A stretch of DNA of 64,000 nucleotides from assembly GCF_003254395.2 (NCBI RefSeq), contig NC_037642.1, forward strand, positions 124,001 through 188,000. The letters are read 5' to 3'. The notes under the pieces were generated by a model. The model ran no database searches, was not told the origin of the DNA, and was given only the letters and a program-made list of their open reading frames with translations. The position numbers were made by a program, and so were the translations under genes. Shown here one piece after another: positions 11,879 through 27,412 of this stretch. This DNA is from Apis mellifera (taxonomy: Eukaryota; Arthropoda; Insecta; Hymenoptera; Apidae). Each line of letters starts with the position of its first letter. The first letter of the stretch is position 1.

Positions 11879-14800
11879 TTACCATTTTATAGCAAGAGCA
11901 GTATTTACTTTCTTTATTTCATGATATTGAGTATGAAAATATGCTAAAGCTTTGTCTGTATATTCTCCTCCTAACCAATTTTTGTATAAATTTTTCACTA
12001 TTAAATTTTGTTCAGGATCACTTTGAGGAAGTTCTCGATATATAGATTCTAATTTTAATGCCAGTTCACGTGATTGAACATTATTTAAAGGTCTAATTTG
12101 TGCTCCTCCATTAAGACATCCTAACAATTTGAATAAAAATTTATTATTATAATATAGTTATATTATATTATATTATATTACTATATTATATTATATAGTT
12201 TATAAACAAAACTTACCACAAGGACATGCCATAATTTCAACATAGTCATATAGACATTTTCCACGCTTCAATTTTTGTACAAGATTTTGTATATTTCTAA
12301 ATCCATTAGCAATTGCAAATGTTAAGAGTATCTGACCATCTTTTTGAAAAACTGCTTCTTGAAAATCAGGATTTCTAAGACTTTTAAATTCAATTATTAT
12401 ATCTGTTTCATTGAATAAATATTTTGCAGCATAACGAAGAATAAATTCGGCATAACCTCCGGATCCTGAACCACTATGACCATATAAGTCGTTTTTCAAA
12501 TATTTCATTTTTGATTCAAATATTCTTTGAATTTTTTTTTCAATTTTTATTTCACTTAATATCACATTATATTCATTAAACATTTGCTCTATTTCAACTA
12601 AAAAAAAAATAATTAATTTATAATTATTTTTGTTTTAATTCAATTTAAAGAAAAATAAATATAAATAAATATTTTTTTTAAGTTTTGAAATTGATAAATT
12701 TACTATTATTTATTATAATTTACATAATATTTACTTGGAGTTATAACACAATCTACATCTCTAGATTTTATTTCATGATCATAAAAATCTTCTCTGGATG
12801 CTTCCAATTTTTTATCATAACAAGGCATAACAGTTATATGATAAATTTGTTTTGGTGAAAGATCCATAATTTTAGCTAAATGATATTTAACTAATGATCC
12901 CATAATTTGTTGAGGAGATTTTGTAACACTTATATATGGAAGTATAAAATTACCATGTGTTTTTTCAGCGTAGCATACCCAACCTATATTTAAAAATATT
13001 ATATTTAAAAACATAGAATGAAGAAGAAAAATACTTTTTTTATATTATTTTTTAAATAAATTTTTCTAATCTAAAAAATTTGTCTTATCAACAGAAAATC
13101 TCTTTAGAAAGTTAAAATCAATTTCCAAAGTTTCAGTATTAAATTTTAAATATAAAACAAAAAAAAAAAAACAAAATTTTACTTTATTTTACTTTACTTT
13201 ATCTTGTACTATTATAAAATTTAAAAATGCTGAAACTTTGAGTATTAATTTAATTTCCTAAATTTGATTAAAAATAAATAAAAATTTTAGTTTTAATTTT
13301 TTAATTTTTTTATAAATTTTTTATCTTTAATGTAAGTATATAAAATATAATTATATATGAAACAATTTTTACAAATATTATTTTAAGAAAATTAAATAAA
13401 AATTCAATTTCATTACATTTCTTGTTTTTTTAATATAATTTTTTAATATAATTTTGTAATAGAGAGAAAGTAAAATATCAAATATCAGAATTTACTGCTT
13501 TATCACTTTATTATAGAAAAAAATTTCTGTAAAATTATATTAAAAATTTGACAAAATATTTTGATTTTAAGAAAATTGATTTAAAAAAATTTTCTGCAAT
13601 TTTTTCTTCTATCAGATATATATATATATATAATTACATATATGTAATCCATTATATTCTATTTATAATAAATTTTTATTCAAAATCAAAATTTTTAGAT
13701 TTAGTAAAATAACGTAACAAAAATTTTTATTTATTTTCCACTATAATAAATATTGAAGCTAATAAATAATATTTGATTTTTTAAATGATTATATAATCCA
13801 GAATTTTCTATGCAAAGTGACAAGTCATATTTTCAAAATAATTAAAAATAAATAAAAATATCATGAAACAAAATTAATTTTTAATGCATATTCTGGAAAT
13901 TTTTTACATTTTTATACAAAAAAAAATATATGAGAATGGCAAAAATAGGAATAATCTTCAATTTAAATTTATATAAAAATTTTATATTTTGGAAATATAT
14001 AATCTTATATTATATGAAAGATTAAAAATGAAATGATATATTAATAGAATTAATTCAATTAGAAAAGAATTTTTTATATATCAATCACTGTAATTGTATC
14101 TTTTTTTAAAAATAATTTATAGTTTTAAATAGATTAATTTATATAGTTTTTAATCTCTACAAAAAAAAATACTGAATTATTTCTATTAATTTAAAAATTA
14201 TATTTGAATATTTTATATATTATTTATGAAAAAAATTATTTATGAAAACATCATATTATATTACTAATTACCTGGACAGGAAGAAGATAACATAGGCAAT
14301 TGATTTTTTGCACCATTTTTATTTGCTCTATAACGTTGTATAAATTCTTTAGCAGATTCTAAGAGAGCAAAATCATCAGCCACAGTCATATCTAAAACTA
14401 TATCTGCTCCTAACTGATAAAAATATCCTGCAAGTTTATTTAGTGCTTGTTCTGAATTAAGATTATAATGTTCTGCTATGGATAATACTGCTTGCACCGA
14501 AAGACTAACTACAATAAATGTTGAGCTTATACCATCTCTACTCTATAAAATAATACTATATTAAAAAAGACATACAGATTTTTGATATTTAATTATAGTC
14601 TATGTTATTTTAATAATCATTACCTGATATTGAGTTTTTTCTCTAAATACTCGCATTAATTCTTCTTGACTTTGTTGTGTAACTAATATACTTTCTGCAG
14701 ATGTTATACAACCACTACAAGCTAAACAATCAGCAAGTGTAATTTCAACTTTCTCTAATTTTTTAAATTGTCCAGTCTAATAAACATATAAAAAATAAAC

Positions 14801-15109
14801 TATAAAATAAATTATAATCTTAAAAATTTTTAAATTTGTAATTTTAATTAAATTTATTTGAATATATATAATTTAATTTATTTTAATTTACTTCATTTAA
14901 TGCTATAGGTGTTCCATCTTTCTCAATTTTTATTTTTGCCCCAGTTTTACTCTTTAATGCTTGAATTTCTATAGGTTTTATACATTCCTACAAAGAAAAT
15001 ATCGTAAAAATTGCTAATTATTGAGATTAAAATGATAAAATACCTGAGAAGGAGTAATGAAATCATCTAAATTTGTAATTTGTAGTGCTCCACTAAATCG
15101 TGATGCCAT
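11879..15109 (-). CDS. CIAO3: Cytosolic Fe-S cluster assembly factor CIAO3 / NARFL
   Basis: Seven exons on minus: 15044-15109, 14892-14987, 14624-14776, 14272-14542, 12735-12983, 12217-12597 and 11879-12120; 485 residues, close to the human 476. This iron-only-hydrogenase-like protein hands [4Fe-4S] clusters from the CIA scaffold to the CIA targeting complex for cytosolic and nuclear enzymes. N-terminal cluster ligands are C24 and C71, C74, C77 (LADCLACSGC), the same positions as in the human protein. The buried cluster ligands are visible as SSSCPG (about C194), VMPCYDKK (about C250) and ACPCGCLNGG (about C403 and C407). The chain ends in IKW; a C-terminal aromatic residue is typical of NAR1 proteins. 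A 1.3-kb intron carries a foldback repeat. Confidence 0.96.
13126..13240. repeat. Imperfect inverted repeat (foldback) in CIAO3 intron 4
   Basis: Arms of about 29-30 bases at 13126-13155 and 13212-13240 are reverse complements with a few mismatches; the outer ends CAAAGTTTCAG and CTGAAACTTTG match exactly. The loop of about 56 bases is A/T homopolymer-rich. It lies in the 1.3-kb intron 12984-14271, which holds nothing else I can name apart from a short TA run near 13617-13631. Confidence 0.6.
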
Positions 15110-16147
15110 TTTATCTAAAAGAAATATTTGCATTAATTATTTATTATAAATAATTAATATAACTTCTATAATTAAATAATACTTCAATTCAATATATTCT
15201 TTAAAACAAAATACTTAAATGTTTTAAATAAAGTAAAATTGCATGTAAATATTCTTATTTAATAAATAAGTAAATTTAAAATTTCTGATATACTAATAAT
15301 TATATAATTTATTATTTATTATATTACTTACATTATTATATTATATAATGAATATATAATACAATAAATACTAATTCTATTTGTGTTTTAAATATTAAAT
15401 CTTTTTAGTTTAATAATCAATCCATCTAATTTTAAATATAACCTTATTTTCGATGACCACAGAAATTTATAAATAATTTAATATTAAAATAAAAGTGATT
15501 TCAATTAAATGTATTGACCCATTGAATTTTTGAAAAAAAACTAATTTATTTGAAATATATATATAAAAAATAAAGATTTATATTTTGATAAGTAAAATAT
15601 TATTAAATATAGATTTTAAATGTTATAAAAATAATTATACACATGCTTGTATATTATATTAATATGTTATAAGCTAAATTTGAACAAAATTTTTAAAATA
15701 AATTCTAAAAAAATAATTAAAAATAAAAAATAAATATTAAATATATATAAAAATATTACAATTTCATCAAAATAATTATATACTATTAGAAATGATTACG
15801 TATCTAATTTTTATATGAATTTTTATTCAAAAGTCTTATTTAAATATTCATACTAATTTAATAAATTAAAATTTATAAAATTTTAAAAAGAAAATGTCTA
15901 AAAAAATATTTCATTTTGCACTAATTCAAATATGTCAATATATATTTAAATCTATAAAAATCTTAAATTTATCAGATTTAATATAAGAACTCTATGTACT
16001 TAACCATGATTTTCCCACCATATAACAGACGCAAGTTATCTACATTGATTTAGGGGGTAAGTATGCGCCTGTAACATGGCAATATCCTCAGTGTCTTTTA
16101 AAGAAGAATAATATTTGATACGATATTTATGAAATTTTTATTTTGAA
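15110..16147. promoter_or_regulatory. Divergent intergenic region CIAO3 / DNAL4
   Basis: About 1 kb between two outward-facing starts. Nearly all AT-rich, except a more complex stretch at about 16010-16100 just upstream of the DNAL4 start, which probably holds the DNAL4 promoter and 5' UTR. No gene seen. Confidence 0.45.
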
Positions 16148-16875
16148 ATGACTGAAGTAAAAAAAGATGATATCGTTAAAATATTACATACGTATCCTCT
16201 TTGTAGAGTAAGTAAAATATAATTTATATATACATACGATATATTAAATATATTGGAAAAAAATAAGTTTGGTTTCTTTAATTAGTATTTAATCAATAGA
16301 AAAAATCATTATATGAAAAATGGTATTTATATAATTTAATTTTATTAAGTTTACTTCATTTTCAATATTATTATAATCATTTTAAAGTTTTCTTTATATA
16401 TTATCGTTTAAATATGAATTTAAACAATTTGATTTATAAAAAAAAAAAATTAAAAAGACAATATATAATTAAATTATAATGGGACAACATAATATAATTA
16501 AAATTTTATTTATGTTATATTATTTGAATAAAATTTATCATATATTAATATTAATAATAATAAATACTTTTTAAAATTATATATTAATTTTATGATGATA
16601 TTATATATTTAATACGTATGTTTTAGAAATGTGATATGTCAGATGAAATGAAACAAGAAGCTATGGAATTATGCATCACTGCAGCGGAAAAATATGCGGA
16701 CAATTATGAAAATGTTTCACGAATGATCAAAGAAACAATGGATAAAAAATTCGGTGCGTCATGGCATACAGTTGTTGGTGAAGGCTACGGATTTGAAATA
16801 ACTTATCAACTTAAACATCTATTATATATGTACTGTGCTGGAAATTTAGCAATATGCATATGGAAATCAGCATAG
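16148..16875 (+). CDS. DNAL4: Dynein light chain 4, axonemal type
   Basis: Two exons, 16148-16207 and 16627-16875, join in phase 0 and give 102 residues (human 105). The chain shows the LC8-family fold signature MIKETMDKKFGASWHTVVGE followed by GYGFEITYQ, then a hydrophobic strand ending CIWKSA. The starting KKDDIVKILHTYPLCR and SDEMKQEAMELC segments fit DNAL4 better than DYNLL1/2, which begin differently and keep a more conserved GxxF end. Dynein light chains act as dimerising hubs on dynein intermediate chains in axonemal or cytoplasmic motors. The exon 1 donor is a strong GTAAGT. Confidence 0.95.
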
Positions 16876-18439
<1,564 letters not shown>

Positions 18440-21400
18440 CTATTTACTATCATTATTAATAATACATATGCTTTCCATTTTCCATTTCTGCAAAATAAAT
18501 TCTCTAGTATTTACAATTCTTGCAAAGATTTCTATTCGTGCTGCTAAATCATATGTTCCAGGGGTTGAAAATACAGCTTGTAATTTTACAGTATTATTCA
18601 TCATTGGTTCTACATGAGAACAAATTGCTGAATGGCAAGCATATCTATAATATGTAGAAGCTTGTGGAGAATATAATTGTGATTTTATATTTGGAAGATG
18701 ATTTTCACTAAAAAAATATAAAGATAAACTATATTATGTATATAAATTTTTTTAAATTATTCTTAATAAATACTTTACCTGCTAGTACCTATTGTATTGA
18801 TTTTAATATCAATTTTTGATTCTAAATGATTCTGTATATACATTATTACAGGAAGGAAACATAATCGATTTTGATGAAAATTATGCTTGATTTCTCTATC
18901 ATGGTTTAAAGAAAAAGAAATTATATTTTTCAAAAATTCGGATTCTGATACTTGTTCTTTATTAATTACAGCCAAAGAATCAAGTATATTTCTATCAGGT
19001 CCAAAAATCTTCAAACGACCAGCATCTTCATTTGATTCAACTTGAATTTCTTTTGGATGTTTGTAAGTTTTATTTAAATATTGTATATCAAGATGATGTT
19101 GACCAATTGCTTGTTTTGTAATAATTCCATTTTTGATTATCTTTGCCCGCCACTTAAGAATTAAAGTAGAATTTAATGTCATAGTAGCAAATAAAGGCTT
19201 TTGTTCTATATTTTGTGATAATCGTTGACATTGTTGTATTTCAGTTACATTTTCATTGATATCTAATGATGGAATATCCTTTCTTCGTATAAAATCTATA
19301 TATGGATAATTTATATCTGATTCAATGTAATCATTTTCTTGAGTTAAAGATATATCAGAAAACTTAGATTCATTTTGATTTTTTTTTCTTAATTTTAGCA
19401 TTAAATGAAATACTTCTTGAGTCTGTATCTTAATATTTGTTGATAAAATGGATAAATCAAATACAGACCAAGTATCACTTTGAAACAATATTTTGTACAA
19501 CAAAATTTCATTTGTAATTAAATCATGAATTTGATTTGCATTTTTAATGCATATTATTAAATTTAATGTAGGCGAAATATCTTTAAATAATGTACTTCTT
19601 GAAGCAATTGAGCTAATTTGTATAGAATCCAAAATTGTAAAATGCCAAGTATGTCTACAAAGTCGATATTTCATCATGCTTTTTGAATCAATATTTTCAT
19701 AGTAAAAGAGTAAATCTAAATAATGAATTCCCTTTTCATGAGGTGCTTGAATCCAAAATGGTATTGTATGTGTTTCTCCAATATTTAATATATTATTATT
19801 AGAAGATAACGGAATTTTTAATATAAGTCTGTTATTTCTTTTTGTCATATGTTCTGAAATCATGAGTAAATGATAAAAATACTAATATTGGTATTCAATT
19901 ATTTTAATTATTGAATGAAATATATAAATTATATTTACTTTCTTGTATATTTATGTGCTCATCTCCTAATGAAAAAAGTTTAGCATCTGTAGATGCCAAA
20001 AAAATATTTGTTAATGATGAATTACCCACATTTTTCAATATAATATCTATTTTTTGAATTTCACCACATAACATTTCTGAAGATAATTTACTAAAGAAAA
20101 TCTAAAAGTAAATTTTTATTAACTATATTGTATCAATATAATGTACAATTTTAAATACTTTATATATAATTGTATTTGAATATTTAATACCTGCATAAAG
20201 GGAGCTTTTTCAATAATATTCATTTCTAATCTATAATCTACACCATATATATTTGTACCAGGTTTTTCTTTAATATTTTTTAATCTAGGTCCTTTAATTT
20301 CAAATAATCTTTTTCCAGTAATAGCTATTGTTGGATTAACAATTGGTGGATCTATTATATGAGTTGGATTAGATAAATCATAGCTTAAACCTAATACTTT
20401 TAATTCGCCTATTTTTTTTGGTATAAGACATAGTATAATGCCTTGCTTGGTAATAGGTTGTAAAATAATTTTTTCAATTGTTTGTGTTTCCACTAATTGT
20501 AAATTTTCTGATGATTTCATTTCATTCGTAATTTGTCCATTGGAGGACGTAAATGACCATAACAAAGTTAAATTGGATAATGGTAGCGGTATATGTAATG
20601 GATTATATAATTCAATAAAAAAATGCACTGGCTCATTTAAAACTGCATTTGGTTTTACGCTATTATTACTTGTTTTAGAATATAATGCAACTGTAGGTTT
20701 GAATATCATAGGAGGAGATCCCTGAGCTTCTGTTATTAACATTTCTTCCATTTTTGACCATCTTACATCATCACAGTCTTCAGTATTAAATGAAACATGA
20801 CTTGCTGGAATATTATTTTCATATGATTTAGCTATAGGACCAAAAAGTACTTTAATATCATTACTATCTATTAATGGCAAAGGCAAAATAGGAAGCTCAT
20901 GATGATTTGATAAATTTTCCTGCAACAGTAACTATAATATGTAATTAATATGACAATCAATATATATATAAACACAGAAATATCATGAAATTAATAATAT
21001 ATATAATAATAATATAAATAAATAATAATGTATATAAACTTATACATACATTATGGATATGTAAAAATTCACGTAAAAATGCAGCTTGTTGTATACCTGG
21101 TTGTTTACTATAAGCATTGAGTAATTTTTGAAATGCTTTTACTGCTTCACTAACTTGTTTCAATGATGCAGCTTGTCTACCAATTGTAAAATGTATATGA
21201 TCTTCAGCTAATGACCAACCTCTTTCATTATATATCTAAGAAAAAATATGTAAATGTAAAATAAACAATTTATTTATTTAATATAATAAAAGAATATTGG
21301 AAATCAACTAAATATACTTGGTATGCTTGTTGATAACATCGTAAAGAATGTTTTCTTTGACCTGCTTTTGAAAATCGATGACCAGCAAGAACAGCATGAA

Positions 21401-23719
21401 ATGCATACTTGCGCACCATTTTTGGTCCAATAAAACAATAAGCAGCTTGTTCTAATAAGAGTGCAGAACGCAAATCTGAATCTTCACTAGTCATACGAAT
21501 TAATTGTTTAGCAGCCTCTCCATATAAATTTCTACCTTTTAAACATTCTGCACTGAGTAACGTTGCTCTTGTTGCAAATTGAGGCATTTTGCAACTAGTT
21601 GAATAAGTTAATATTGCATCATCCATATATTCAATAGTCTTTCTATTAGTTTCACCTTGCATGAATGCACTTAAAGCAGCCATTTCAAGAGCACCTGCAT
21701 AATAAAGCCAAGCTTGATCTGCTGCAAAATCTCTTTTTGCACTATGATATGTTTGGTAAGCAAGTGAATAGTGACCAAACATAAAACATAAATCACCTAA
21801 GCGACGCAATTGTAATTCTGGAGATTCTGTTGTATAACTGAAATCCAAATAAGCTAGAACTTTATATATTTATATAATACTATATATTTTATTTTTATTT
21901 AATACTTATTTATTATTATATAATATAAAATAGTATATAAATAATAATAATAAACATACATTACAGCATTTGAAGGAGTAGGTCCTGGTATTCCGGGTTT
22001 ATTTGTTCCAAACCATCGTCTTGTAGCACTAAAAAGTGATCTACTAACACCTTTTTTATTTGAAATTACATCATTTAACAAACCAATTTGTTTTTCTACA
22101 TAAGGTAATAAACTTTTTAAGCAAAATTCTGTTATTAATGTTCGTAATCTTTCAAGGTCTTGTGTAGATAATCTAACACCATGTTGTATTGCTAAATAAT
22201 TAGGAGAATCTGCCCAAACATTTACATTTATTGGGGCATCATTAATTTGTTTTCCATATAAAACGGAATTTCGTGATTTATCAGCTGTTGGACTTAAAGG
22301 ATGAATTGTAACAGGAATAGCTTCTTGACCAATTTCTAAATGTGTATTTCTTGAATCAGATATTTCAGAAGTAAAACTAATAATATCATTTAAATTTGGA
22401 GAAATTAATACAGAATTTTGTGAAGCAATTGGTGTTCCAGCCTGGCTTGTCCTAAAATATCACATTCATAATTATTTCATAAATTTTTTAAAAATATAGT
22501 ACAAACATACTTATCAATATCCATTGTAACTTCATTTGGCATAGAAGAAACACCACTAGTATCTGCAGGTGTACGAGGAGAACTATTTTGTTCACTACCT
22601 CCTAATATTTCTGAATGTTTTACTAAAAATTGACTCCAAGGATCTGGTAAATGAGTATTATCATCAATTTGCCCTGGTGGTCGTGAATTCATTTGTAATA
22701 AGAAGCAATTATTAGCACCATAAATATTTTTCATTTCCGCAAAAATTTTTTCAGCCCTATAAACATTATATAAAAATAATTCATTCTTATGAATATTTTC
22801 TATAAAAAAAATTATAAAAATAAAAATAAATACTTGTTTTTATCATCTTGTAAAGTATCATATATTAAAATATAATATCTTAATGTATTATTATTAAACC
22901 ATTTTGGCAATTTTCCAGGTATATTTTGATGTAATTGTGTACCCATATTTTGTATTTTTTCTAAGGGATTGTCTTCTGTTGTGGAAACTACTATCATACA
23001 AGCAAGAAAATGTTTTGTAAATTCATGGTCTGATGGAAATTGAACATTTAAAAACATTTCTCGCCATGCTTCAAACCATGGAACTGATACTGGTACATCA
23101 AGCTCTGTTGTTCCAATTTGAATAATAGTTGTATGCTCACATACAGCTGAACTAACTGCTTCATTTAACATTTTTCTAGCAATACTTGGTTCTGGAGGTT
23201 GTGCATTAACATCTTGTATAAAAAGTCGAAGATTTCTAATATTTATAATATTTCCTTGTGGATCTTTAAAATGACCTATAAAACAAAAGGAATTTACAAA
23301 TATTTCAAAATAATATGCATAATATTCATAATATGCATATAATATAATGTAAATCTAAAAATAATAAAAAATTAAAATTTATTTAATAATTTTTTCAAAA
23401 TTTATTTTTGTATGAAATACAATTTATAACATTTTAATAAAAATTTGTATTTAAAATAAAAAAGTAATCCTTTATGTTTATCATTATAAAACTTTTACTT
23501 TATTACAACTGATGATATATAATTTTTATCTATTTTAATATTTCGAATAATGAACTACTTACCTTCAGTATTTAATTTACAAAACGGTTGTAAAAGTTCA
23601 ACAAATGATAAATTATTTTTCTGACATACAGTATCAGCTGCTATCGAACATATTGCAGCAATTTGCGGTGAAAAAGCATTACATATAAATTCACGAGGGG
23701 TTAATTTACATTGAGCCAT
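18440..23719 (-). CDS. TRAPPC8: Trafficking protein particle complex subunit 8
   Basis: Ten exons on minus: 23563-23719, 22834-23275, 22511-22756, 21960-22451, 21318-21837, 21050-21235, 20191-20919, 19939-20101, 18779-19853 and 18440-18707. All junction phases agree and the model gives 1425 residues, against 1435 in human. It is the Trs85-type subunit of TRAPPIII, a Rab1 exchange-factor complex for ER-Golgi traffic and autophagy. Recognisable stretches include VPWFEAWREMFLNVQFPSDH near residue 100 and DLCFMFGHYSLAYQTYHSAK near 460, where a helical-repeat region of AxxxY and AL-rich segments begins. The C-terminal half is rich in beta-type segments, as in the family. Start is the first ATG before MAQCKLTPREF. 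The last exon ends beside a large microsatellite. Confidence 0.95.
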
Positions 23720-24255
23720 ACTTGATACTTGCTAAAAAATATATAAGTAATTAAGATTATATTTAGCTAATTATACGATAACAATCATTTTGAGCACTAA
23801 ATTGTTATCATTCATTATCTTATTAAAAAGTGACACAATCAAACTTTCTATATATCTCAAAATAATAGTAAACATTTTAAACAGCTGTTCTATGAATATT
23901 TACCCGTGAAAGATAAAAATATAAAGATGACATATATCTTTCTTAATATTAGTCTTCAGACGGAAATACTATATATAATTTTTTCAAATTTAATACTATA
24001 GATGGCAGATCTTTGGATAAGTTATATTCAAAAGAATAAAAATATTTAATCATTTCATTGAATATTTTTAATGTATATGATAGTTATTTAAATTTTAATT
24101 AAAAAAATATATATTTTATATATTGAATTTTTTATTTTATGTAATTAAATTTATTTTGTAAATAAATAAAAAAGTTAATATTTAAAATTTATTAAATTAT
24201 ATATATAATTTATAATATTAATATATTATTTATTAACTTACATATATAACAATTG

Positions 24256-24302
<47 letters not shown>

Positions 24303-27300
24303 TAATTATCTAATAAATAAATAAATATTAATATATTATATAATATATTGTAATTATATATTATTTAATATAAATTAAATAAAAATTATAATTTAATAAA
24401 GATATATATACATAAATACATACATTTTTAACTAATAAGAAATAATATAAAATGTTTTAAAAATTAATCAAAAAAATTTTATTAATTTCTAAAAAAATTT
24501 CAAACAACAATTTTTTGTAAAAATTTTTGTTTTAGTTTTGTTAACAAATTAATAAGAAAAATTGACTATATTATAAAATACATAGAAAATCATTACGTTG
24601 CGAAAATCATTAGTAGCTTACATACATGACTCTCGTTGCTGCGAATCAAATAAATAAATAGAAGCAACATATATCAAATGTGTTGAATAATTATTGAATA
24701 AAAGTTATATTAAATTATACTTTATTCATGAACGATAAATAAATTATGAATAAAGTATTTAATAATTTACTCTATATTTATATCTGTACTTATATTTGTA
24801 TAAATATTGTATCCGTACAATATTTATATCTATATATTTGTATATAAAAGATTAATAATAACTAGTAATAATAATAAATTAATAATAAACATGTAATAAT
24901 AAACAAATTAAAAATAATCTTAATAGGAAATTAAAATCATATTGGCATCAAAGGCGACAATTCATCAAAGGCAATAAAATTTATCTATTTTGTCATTTGC
25001 TTTTAGTTGTCCTGTTATTCAAAATAAATAAATTAATGTTAGAAATGTTGCATATACCATATTATGTTTTTACTGCTAATTTGCATAATTATAAAAAGAA
25101 AAGAACTGAAATATTTTTAATATTTTTCTCCTATATTTCTATTATCTATTTAACAAATGTTATAAGATCCTCTATCAAATCTGCTTTTAGATAAAAAACT
25201 AATATCAGAATTTAAAAAAGATTTGAAATCCAGTTAAAGCAACAAAAGTTGATAAAATCTATATAAAATCATAGCTATCAGATCTTTTTTCTGGATAGAT
25301 ACTATAACCTACTATCAATTGGAAATAAAAATAAAACAGAATTTGTACAGCAAATTGTGATATTAAAAAAGTAATAAAAACTGAATACTGCAATTTTAAT
25401 AATTTAAATTTTAAATGCAAGCATATAATTAAATAGTTTCATTTGGAACATAATAAGAACCATCATATAAATTTAATATTTTTTAATAAATTTTTTTTTG
25501 TAAAATGAATTCTAATATTATTAATAAAGTAGAATAAATTTTAGATACTAGTTATTTAAAATGTAAATGATCGACATTAAAAATTTGCTATTTTTGCTAC
25601 CTTTTTAATATCAAAATCTGCTGAACTAAATAGTTTTATTTTTGTCCTTAATTTGACAAATTATATTAACTGATTTTATTTATTTTTTTTTTATCTCCTT
25701 TTTAGCAGGTTTTGTTATATTTCTACTGTCAATCTACTAATAAATTTGGATATATTAAATTTGCAATTTTTCTGATAAAGAATTTTAACAAAATCTATTG
25801 CTCATTGATTTTATTGACTGTATTTTTATTTATATATTAATTAATTAAAATATTTATATTTTAACGAACAATTTGAATTCAAATTTAAAAAAATATGTTA
25901 AATATGTACTTGCAAAAATATTACAATTTTTATGATTATATAAAATATTAACATATTCAATGCCGGAAAGTTGATATTCTAGAAATTAAAAATTTTTTCG
26001 TTAATTTATAATTTTATTTACTAAATTATAAACAATTAAAATTGTCTTAGATGAAGTGAAATAGAAATAAAATAAAATAATTCCTTGCTTCATCTAATAT
26101 TTAATAATAATAATTAAAAATAATTTTATTATTTAATTCATCTAATATTTATTATTTAATTTATTAAATTAATTAATTTATAATATAATTTAATTAAATA
26201 AATCGTTATTTTTGTATTTGTTTTGATCTCTAAAATCAATCTTTCAAAAGTATCTCACAAATATATCAATTCCTTGTATTCATTTCATGGAATATATAAA
26301 TATTGAAAAAATTGAAAATTTAAATAGAAATAAAATTTAATGAATGTAATAATATGACATTAATGTATTATCAATTTAAATTCTTTTTTAACGATAACAA
26401 TTTTCATAATATTTTATTATTCTATATATATAAATGTTTACATTAAATATAAAAAAATATATTATGAATTGAAAATCGAATATCTAAAAAATCGATTAGT
26501 GAAACAAATTCGATAAAAAAAATCGAAAGTTTCATATTATTCAACTATCGATAAATATTGTCGACATATCGATAATTTACAATCTAGTTAAATATATACA
26601 TATACATAATTCCTTTAGATCATCTTAGATCGCGTAATCAACAGCTTTTTCGTAAGCATATTGGTATTTTAACTCTTATTAAGATATAGTTGTAATTATA
26701 TAAAAAAATATGTGATATGAACGTATAATAGATAAAAAAATATAATTATTCTTATATAAATGAATTATAATAACTTTTATATTGTTTGACATTCGAATTG
26801 TATATATGACAACTATGTAAGTTTGTTAGCAACACATTCCTTCAAGATAAACAAATCCTTATTTATATAAATGATTGATTAAAATATTTTTTATTATAAA
26901 TAGAATATACATTTCTATTTAATAATATTCTATTTAATAATATTCTAATAAAAAAAACATCAAAATGTTATATTTGGAAATTTAATTTTTTATTGTTTTA
27001 AATATAATAAAAATTATAATAAAAATTTTATTATAAATATATATAAAAATATTTGATAATTTTGTTTAAATGTATAAATTTAAAATATATTTTATATTTA
27101 TATATTATTATTTTAATGAAAAAAAATCTTTTTTTCATGTTTCAGTTGAGCAGCAAATGATATGTATGATGTATTTATATAAATCTTATATTTAATTATT
27201 TAGTGTAAATTAATGTAAAATTATAGAAAAAATATTCTAATTGATATGTATGTTCTAATATCATAAATCTATAGAATAAAAATTGAATTTAAATATTAAA

Positions 27301-27412
27301 AAATACTTATTATTGTGTCACAAATGTGTCAATAAACAAGTTAAATTTTTACATGAATGATTACGTTTTATTAATAAATAAAATTTAGTGTATTGTTATA
27401 TGATATAAAAAC
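23720..27412. other. Divergent intergenic region TRAPPC8 / GTPBP1
   Basis: About 3.7 kb between two outward-facing starts. It contains a TA run at about 24258-24297, dispersed repeat copy B at 26047-26266, and slightly more complex patches near 24590-24670 and 25200-25330. A plus-strand open frame at 24997-25194 is hydrophobic, low complexity and not supported. No RNA gene recognised. Confidence 0.55.
26047..26266 (+). repeat. Dispersed repeat, copy B
   Basis: Starts TTAGATGAAGTGAAATAG, one change from copy A over its first 18 bases, and ends with ATCTTTCAAAAGTATCTCAC then AAATAT. The interior is AT-rich and diverged. The inner piece TTGTATTTGTTTTGATCTC is shared with copies C and D. Confidence 0.6.

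Noticed and set aside
20438..20725. Plus-strand open frame of 95 codons inside TRAPPC8 exon 7
   Set aside because: It is antisense to a well-supported coding exon and has no recognisable family.
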